Positions 60,001 through 64,000 of a stretch of DNA of 64,000 nt are shown piece by piece. A program made the position numbers and the translations under genes. The notes under the pieces were generated by a model. It was not told the DNA's origin. It searched no databases and saw nothing but the letters and a program-made list of their open reading frames with translations. Position 1 is the stretch's first letter. Every line of letters starts with the position of its first letter. The DNA comes from Leptasterias polaris (taxonomy: Eukaryota > Echinodermata > Asteroidea > Forcipulatida > Asteriidae), in the NCBI GenBank assembly GCA_037783415.1, contig JAZGTN010000068.1:3825001-3889000 (forward strand), written 5' to 3'.

Positions 60001-63000
60001 CTTAGTAAGAAGCCCGCATAATCACTATGGTAAACCCTAAGAAAAAAGACTAAATCATTGGTCCTCTTAGGACCTTCGGTAAACAGACTTCATCTATATG
60101 AACAACAGGACAAACTCTTGGTAAAGAGGCAACATCAAAGATGGCATTAGGGAAACACATCAGATCAAGTATCAACACAATAAATCTAGCCTTAATGACA
60201 AACCGTAGTATGTTAACTTAAAGTGCCAAATATTTTCCGCACCAAAAGTTATGTTAAACATAAGTACCGTTAGGGAATACCCTTATGAAAGGGTTACATC
60301 AAAATGTACCTTTTGAGCAAACCCTTAGTAAAAACGACTATATAACCCTCTTCCAAAAAACGACTCGAGGAGAACAGAAAATATAAATAAAAAAACCCAA
60401 AACCTTTAGAACTAATAATAATAATAATAATTTATTCATTTATTATGCGCAAGTTTCATAAAAAATATGTACAGATGCGCATTACAATAATAAAAAGTAC
60501 AGATGTAAACAGTAATTTAAGAATATAAAAAAAAACAAAAAAACTAACCCTTAGAAGGAAGTCAAGACTCCAAACACAGGAATTGCACAAACCTTTTGTA
60601 AGATGGCAATGGAGTGATGGGACTCTCGTCTGTTGATGAAGAAGAGGAATTCAGTAACTTCGATGACGGAGCTTCAACAACGGTTCCTTCGTCATTATTC
60701 ACGATGTCTTGTTCATGTTGCTTCTTACCACTAAGTGATTTGCTGCTATTTCGTAAAAAGGTAGATAACAGAAGAACAACATTTTTAATAGATCAATGGA
60801 AACTTCATTTTGTTACCCAGCCAGAGTAAACTTGAGTAAATCTGTCAACCCTACACTCGACAAAGTTACTAATAAATTATTTCCCTTTTGAAATATTAAA
60901 GGACAAAACAAATATACAGCTACATCACAGGTAACCTTAAGAAAAGCCGGCAATACAAAGGCTGCACAAAAATTGAAAACTCAGGGAAAACCAATAGCGA
61001 AAAGGCTATATCAAAAGGTATACTTAATAGGGTAAACCATTCAAAATCTACCCTTAGGGCAAACTCTTAGTAACAGGGCTAGATCAAATAATTTAGGGTT
61101 AAAACGTAGTGAAAAGACTTCATTACAAGAAGCTCTTAGCGTTATCTCTCAGCAAAAAGGCTACTGTACATTGTATGCACTTTTTTTTCGCCTATGCAGA
61201 CTTTGAACACAACACTTGTACAAACCTTTTCTTAAATGACGTTTGCGTAAATGGCCAATGACTGTCGGATGACACTGGACGTCGCTTCCTGTTTAAATAC
61301 AAAAACAAAACATTAATAAAAGAACAAATGAGAACTTCCTTTTGTAACATTAATATCAATATATAATAAACTGTATTTCCACTCGGATTTGATGTTTGCA
61401 TCGGGACAAACCCTTAGTAAGAAGCCCGCATAATCACTATGGTAAACCCTAAGAAAAAAGACTAAATCATTGCTCCTCTTAGGACCTTCGGTAAACAGGA
61501 CAAACTCTTGGTAAAGAGGCAACATCAAAGATGGCATTAGGGAAACACATCAGATCAAGTATCAACACAATAAATCTAGCCTTAATGACAAACCGTAGTA
61601 TGTTAACTTAAAGTGCCAAATATTTTCCGCACCAAAATTTATGTTAAACATAGGTACCGTTAGGGAATACCCTTATGAAAGGGTTACATCAAAATGTACC
61701 TTTTGAGCAAACCCTTAGTAAAAACGACTATATAACCCTCTTCCAAAAAACGACTCGAGGAGAACAGAAAATATAAATAAAAAACCCCAAAACCTTTAGA
61801 ACTAACCCTTAGAAGGAAGTCAAGACTCCAAACACATGAATTGCACAAACCTTTTGTAAGATGGCAATGGAGTGATGGGACTCTCGTCTGTTGATGAAGA
61901 AGAGGAATTCAGTAACTTCGATGACGGAGCTTCAACAACGGTTCCTTCTTCATTATTCACGATGTCTTGTTCATGTTGCTTCTTACCACTGTGTGATTTG
62001 CTGCTATTTCGTAAAAAGGTAGATAACAGAAGAACAACATTTTTAATAGATCAATGGAAACTTCATTTTGTTACCCAGCCAGAGTAAACTTGAGTAAATC
62101 TGTCAACCCTACACTCGACAAAGTTACTAATAAATTATTTCCCTTTTTAAATATTAAAGGACAAAACAAATATACAGCTACATCACAGGTAACCTTAAGA
62201 AAAGCCGGCAATACAAAGGCTGCACAAAAATTGAAAACTCAGGGAAAACCAATAGCGAAAAGGCTACATCAAAAGGTATACTTAATAGGGTAAACCATTC
62301 AAAATCTACCCTTAGGGCAAACTCTTAGTAACAGGGCTAGATCAAATAATTTAGGGTTAAAACGTAGTGAAAAGACTTCATTACAAGAAGCTCTTAGCGT
62401 TATCTCTCAGCAAAAAGGCTACTGTACATTGTATGCAATTTTTTTTCGCCTATGCAGACTTTGAACACAACACTTGTACAAACCTTTTCTTAAATGACGT
62501 TTGCGTAAATGGCCAATGACTGTCGGATGACACTGGACGTCGCTTCCTGTTTAAATACAAAAACAAAACATTAATAAAAGAACAAATGAGAACTTCCTTT
62601 TGTAACATTAATATCAATATCTAATAAACTGTATTTCCACTCGAATTTGATGTTTGCATCGGGACAAACCCTTAGTAAGAAGCCCGCATAATCACTATGG
62701 TAAACCCTAAGAAAAAAGACTAAATCATTGGTTCTCTTAGGACCTTCGGTAAACAGACTTCATCTGTATGAACAACAGGACAAACTCTTGGTAAAGAGGA
62801 AACATCAAAGATGGCATTAGGGAAACACATCAGATCAAGTATCTACACAATAAATCCAGCCTTAATGACAAACCGTAGTATGTTAACTTAAAGTGCCAAA
62901 TATTTTCCGCACCAAAATTTATCTTAAACATAGGTACCGTTAGGGAATACCCTTATGAAAGGGTTACATCAAAATGTACCTTTTGAGCAAACCCTTAGTA

Positions 63001-64000
63001 AAAACGACTATAAACCCTCTTCCAAAAAACGACTCGAGGAGAACAGAAAAAAAAAATTTATTAAAAAAACAACTTTAGAACTAACCCTTAGAAGGAAGGC
63101 TAGATTCATTGAATGCCCTTTTTGTCGTGTCTGTCAAGACTCCAAACACATAAATTGCACAAACCTTTTGTACGATGGCAATGGAGTGATGGGACTCTCG
63201 TCTGTTGATGAAGAAGAGGAATTCAGTAACTTCGATGACGGAGCTTCAACGACGGTTCCTTCTTCATTATTCACGATGTCTTGTTCATGTTGCTTCTTAC
63301 CACTGTGTGATTTGCTGCTATTTCGTAAAAGGTAGATAACAGAAGAACAACATTTTTAATAGATCAATGGAAACTTCATTTTGTTACCCAACCAGAGTAA
63401 ACTTGAGTAAATCTGTCAACCCTACACTCGACAAAGTTACTAATAAATTATTTCCCTTTTGAAATATTAAAGGACAAAACAAATATACAGCTACATCACA
63501 GGTAACCTTAAGAAAAGCCGGCAATACAAAGGCTGCACAAAAATTGAAAACTCAGGGAAAACCAATAGCGAAAAGGCTACATCAAAAGGTATACTTAATA
63601 GGGTAAACCATTCAAAATCTACCCATAGGGCAAACTCTTAGTAACAGGGCTAGATCAAATAATTTAGGGTTAAAACGTAGTGAAAAGACTTCATTACAAG
63701 AAGCTCTTAGCGTTATCTCTCAGCAAAAAGGCTACTGTACATTGTATGCACTTTTTGTTCGCCTATGCAGACTTTGAACACAACACTTGTACAAACCTTT
63801 TCTTAAATGACGTTTGCGTAAATGGCCAATGACTGTCGGATGACACTGGACGTCGCTTCCTGTTTAAATACAAAAACAAAACATTAATAAAAGAACAAAT
63901 GAAAACTTCCTTTTGTAACATTAATATCAATATCTAATAAACTGTATTTCCACTCGGATTTGATGTTTGCATCGGGACAAACCCTTAGTAAGAAGCCCGC
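38929..64000 (-). CDS. Gene 2: multi-exon zinc finger and YR gene with a large cassette array, 5' end outside the window
   Basis: Second copy of the gene. Core exons: 46300-46357 (linker), 44886-45991, 44438-44686 and 43700-43828 (YR). Downstream: A cassettes 42462-42596, 41441-41593, 40595-40747, 39756-39908 and terminal 38929-39082. Upstream: 126-nt exon 47043-47168 and at least 24 A and B cassettes to the window edge. All cassettes are multiples of three and phase 2-2, and the core reads without stops. Relative to gene 1 the finger has regular His spacing and the GH box reads LGHSLKTATTYY. If all visible cassettes were included, the recombinase would follow a very long Ser-rich, charged, probably disordered N-terminal region. 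Splicing choice is unknown. Confidence 0.75.
39756..42596 (-). CDS. Gene 2 downstream A-cassette array (four exons)
   Basis: Exons 42462-42596 (135 nt), 41441-41593, 40595-40747 and 39756-39908 (153 nt each), all phase 2-2 with donor AAAG|GTTTGTGC. The two lower copies read SKPQRGKKQHEKD and EEGIVVEAPPSK. The 135-nt copy lacks 18 nt around SKLLNS, a clean six-codon deletion, and starts AEN/SRKSHSGKK-like from a TAG|CAG acceptor pair. Spacing is 839, 846 and 1021 nt. Intervening repeats contain duplicated CCAATAGTAACAAGGATACA blocks. A Penelope-like fragment sits about 35 nt upstream of the acceptor of 41441-41593. Confidence 0.72.
41618..41788 (+). mobile_element. Penelope-like fragment with hammerhead-like core, 11-bp target duplication
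   Basis: A 149-bp insertion (41629-41777) flanked by ATAAGAACAAC on both sides (41618-41628, 41778-41788), which in the other cassette repeats is present once. It contains CTGAAGA, a possible stem (CGAGCAG / CTGTTTG) and GAAACGTCG, an arrangement like the hammerhead motifs in the terminal regions of Penelope-like elements, then ACCGGCTCTTTTCAGAGCC with a GGCTCTTTTCAGAGCC hairpin. No protein-coding part. Assignment is by motif only. Confidence 0.5.
42778..43079 (+). mobile_element. tRNA-derived SINE with (TTA)n tail
   Basis: The head GTCGTGGCCGAGCGGATAAG is a tRNA (Leu/Ser type) A-box region. The body contains CCACCCAGGGGTAAAATGGG, TACCTGTGAGGGCAGAG and GCAGCACAGGCTGTATACTC. The tail is AATGCGCTATATAAGAACTG then (TTA)n, like the tail of the LINE at 4.2 kb, its likely mobilizing partner. 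No GGTTCGAATCC-type B box is seen, so this copy probably lost its internal promoter. It lies in the intron between YR exon 3 and the first downstream cassette of gene 2; unit 1 lacks it. Confidence 0.8.
43700..43828 (-). CDS. Gene 2 YR exon 3: GH box and nucleophile Tyr
   Basis: 129 nt, phase 2-2; acceptor CACATTTTGTAG|TTCAGT, donor AGAAG|GTGAGT. SVARTLGHSLKTATTYYD matches the common YR form (LGHS) more closely than gene 1 (LGHG). The remaining differences from gene 1 in this exon are a few substitutions (TKAAILVHQS versus TKSAILDHQS) with no frame change. Confidence 0.88.
44187..44275. repeat. Foldback element in the YR intron (long-loop form)
   Basis: Arms TGCCTTCGAGTTGGGCGCTT(TT) and (AA)AAGCGCCAAATTCGAAGGCA enclose about 45 bp, for 89 bp in all: the shape of a miniature inverted-repeat element. 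Same intron position as 24667-24714. Confidence 0.8.
44316..44336. repeat. G21 homopolymer
   Basis: Twenty-one consecutive G in the intron between YR exons 2 and 3. Unit 1 has only GGGTGGGGGG at this place. On the transcript strand it is a C run; on the coding-complement DNA strand it could form a G-quadruplex. Its exact length may be an assembly approximation. Confidence 0.9.
44438..44686 (-). CDS. Gene 2 YR exon 2: second Arg block
   Basis: 249 nt, phase 2-2; acceptor CCTTACCACAG|GATCGT, donor GCTAG|GTAATT. One codon shorter than gene 1 in the GYTGITCTN segment (gene 1 GFTGNFTCTN). FFNTEGNPLTSSSVAD and TNIRRSVTTLLRRE are unchanged, so the T-x-x-R form is shared by both genes and is not a single-copy mutation. 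Confidence 0.85.
44886..45991 (-). CDS. Gene 2 YR exon 1: zinc finger, acidic linker, core-binding region, catalytic Arg and Lys
   Basis: 1106 nt, phase 0-2, open throughout; acceptor CTACTTCTATCTAG|AACGAC, donor TTAAG|GTATGA. The finger is C-x3-C-x11-H-x4-H (MCPFGCKHHGLYKN..AHMARVHKC). The acidic linker is shorter than in gene 1 (AMDLLESDDKGSSEDDNN). ASRPSGVFTLTMDDVI carries Arg I and TNTAHKTAASRGAL the Lys. Differences from gene 1 are mostly substitutions plus in-frame losses of one to a few codons, the pattern expected if both copies stayed under coding constraint. Confidence 0.85.
46300..46357 (-). CDS. Gene 2 linker exon (58 nt, phase 2 to 0)
   Basis: Acceptor TTACAAACCAG|CCACAA, donor ACAAAA|GTAAGT. 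Reads HKPATKETLDNLLDEEATK. Length, phases and splice sites are the same as in gene 1. Confidence 0.7.
47043..47168 (-). CDS. Gene 2 126-nt exon upstream of the YR core
   Basis: Acceptor TTGTCTGAAACAG|TGGAAG, donor GTGAAAAG|GTTTGTAC, phase 2-2. Encodes GRSTTSRNISLSDIQWPET, an NSSSGSHWLLSQKQ segment and VVK. Same length as in gene 1. Confidence 0.7.
47553..47920. repeat. 44-bp minisatellite, 8 copies plus a partial (gene 2 intron)
   Basis: Same unit and period as 27868-28300, first copy at 47553. The last full copy reads GCGCCATTAGGG and the next is 43 bp away, marking the decaying end. Confidence 0.95.
48128..63859 (-). CDS. Gene 2 upstream B-cassette exons (15)
   Basis: Exons: 48128-48208, 48899-48961, 50200-50262, 51504-51566, 52247-52327, 53583-53645, 54899-54961, 55649-55729, 56981-57043, 57731-57811, 59064-59126, 59814-59876, 61226-61288, 62484-62546 and 63797-63859. 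All use acceptor TTTTTGTATTTAAACAG|GAAGCG (AAGCAG in two) and donor AAGAAAAG|GTTTGTAC, phase 2-2. There are three forms. 48128 (81 nt): KRRPVSTSNSSSSDSHWPV..SFKK. 52247, 55649 and 57731 (81 nt): same start, then DSLSPVMSTPTKK. The rest (63 nt) lack the STSNSS segment and read KRRPVSSDSHWPFTQTSFKK. Basic ends around a Ser/Asp centre suggest disordered segments with phosphorylation sites and possible nuclear localization signals. Confidence 0.72.
49568..63317 (-). CDS. Gene 2 upstream A-cassette exons (nine)
   Basis: Exons, 153 nt each, phase 2-2: 49568-49720, 50870-51022, 52949-53101, 54266-54418, 56347-56499, 58429-58581, 60593-60745, 61851-62003 and 63165-63317. The acceptor ends AAATAG|CAG|CAAATC, again two AGs 3 nt apart; donor AAAAG|GTTTGTGC. 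They read SKSHSGKKQHEQDIVNNEEG, TVVEAPSSKLLNS, a Ser run and TDESPITPLPS. The penultimate residue is Asn or Tyr (SNK/SYK). 50870 differs most (MDNEEGTVVETP, TDESPNTPLP). They alternate with one or two B exons in repeat blocks of about 1.3 or 2.08 kb. The opposite strand is also open in most copies but shows no splice sites of its own. Confidence 0.72.
60415..60543 (-). mobile_element. Short LINE/SINE 3' fragment with (AAT)n
   Basis: It interrupts the otherwise constant CTTTAGAACTAACCCTTAGAAGG. Read on the minus strand it is AT-rich sequence with ATGCGCATCTGTACATATTT and a terminal (ATT)n, as in L2-like tails. ACTA occurs at both junctions, a possible short target duplication. No coding content. 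Confidence 0.55.

Larger units (their letters stand above)
35190..64000. other. Segmental duplication unit 2 (contains gene 2, right end outside the window)
   Basis: Parts correspond in order to unit 1: left border 35.19, AT-rich repeat 36.0-38.75, terminal exon 38.93, A cassettes 39.76-42.60, YR exons 43.70-45.99, linker exon 46.30, 126-nt exon 47.04, 44-bp minisatellite 47.55, then upstream cassettes. It is longer than unit 1 because of the amplified upstream cassette array. Confidence 0.85.
46358..64000. repeat. Introns of gene 2: tandem blocks of 1.3-2.1 kb full of hairpin minisatellite
   Basis: Cassettes sit in higher-order repeats. 54266-56346 and 56347-58428 are nearly identical 2081/2082-bp neighbours (A, B81, B63). 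Other blocks of 1258-1317 bp hold one A and one B63. Constant intron parts include CTCTTAGGACCTTCGGTAAA, GGACAAACTCTTGGTAAAGA, TTCCGCACCAAAATTTATCT and the hairpin unit TTTTGAGCAAACCCTTAGTA. No other gene is seen between the exons. Confidence 0.88.

Noticed and set aside
49553..63335. Plus-strand frames of 71-126 codons with an acidic SSVDEEEEFSN segment
   Set aside because: They are the antisense of the A cassettes, whose minus-strand splice sites and phase are far better supported.

Overview
This is eukaryotic DNA, most likely from a marine invertebrate deuterostome; an echinoderm or lancelet is my guess and I cannot fix the species. The reasons are an L2/CR1-type LINE tail ending in (TTA)n, a tRNA-headed SINE with a LINE-like (TTA)n tail, a piggyBac relic with TTAA target sites, a Penelope-like fragment, TTAGGG-type interstitial telomeric repeats, and introns with ordinary GT..AG borders. 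There is no bacterial operon, rRNA or CRISPR array. Repeats fill most of the window.

Layout. 1-1.9 kb: GGCTAG-rich satellite with a 108/216-bp higher-order period. 2.09-2.86 kb: piggyBac deletion derivative. 3.37-4.26 kb: 5'-truncated LINE. 4.5-8.3 kb: 662-bp tandem repeats. 8.3-13.35 kb: about 380-bp AT-rich satellite in two monomer types. 13.4-17.1 kb: hairpin minisatellite, a relic of a recombinase exon (14.1 kb), a short ORF with one membrane segment (14.66-14.94 kb) and a solo 662-type unit. 17.1-32.4 kb: duplication unit 1 carrying gene 1. 32.4-35.2 kb: spacer with palindromic repeats, another solo 662-type unit, a LINE tail and telomere-like repeats. 35.2 kb to the window end: duplication unit 2 carrying gene 2.

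The main content is two tandem, same-orientation (minus-strand) multi-exon genes that I read as tyrosine recombinase (YR) genes. Each has a core of one short linker exon and three YR exons: a C2H2-like zinc finger, an acidic linker, a core-binding helical region and a catalytic region carrying R, K, TxxR, GH and a tandem Tyr pair. Upstream and downstream of the core lie arrays of short Ser-rich or basic cassette exons. I could place exact splice borders for nearly all of them. Every intact cassette enters and leaves in the same codon phase (2-2), so any number can be included or skipped without a frameshift. Gene 2 has at least 24 upstream cassettes in two families plus four downstream ones and a terminal exon; it runs off the right edge. 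Gene 1 has seven to nine upstream exons, five downstream cassettes and the same kind of terminal exon. Both last exons are modified cassettes ending in a conserved short C-terminus and TAA.

The introns, flanks and satellites share one dispersed unit of about 38-44 bp whose core is a small inverted repeat (AGGG-CAAA-CCCT) followed by a TAAAAAGGCTA tail. It occurs throughout the window and is mixed with TTAGGG repeats between the two genes. A tandem YR gene family with expandable in-phase exon cassettes inside a field of palindromic minisatellites is the candidate undescribed system here.
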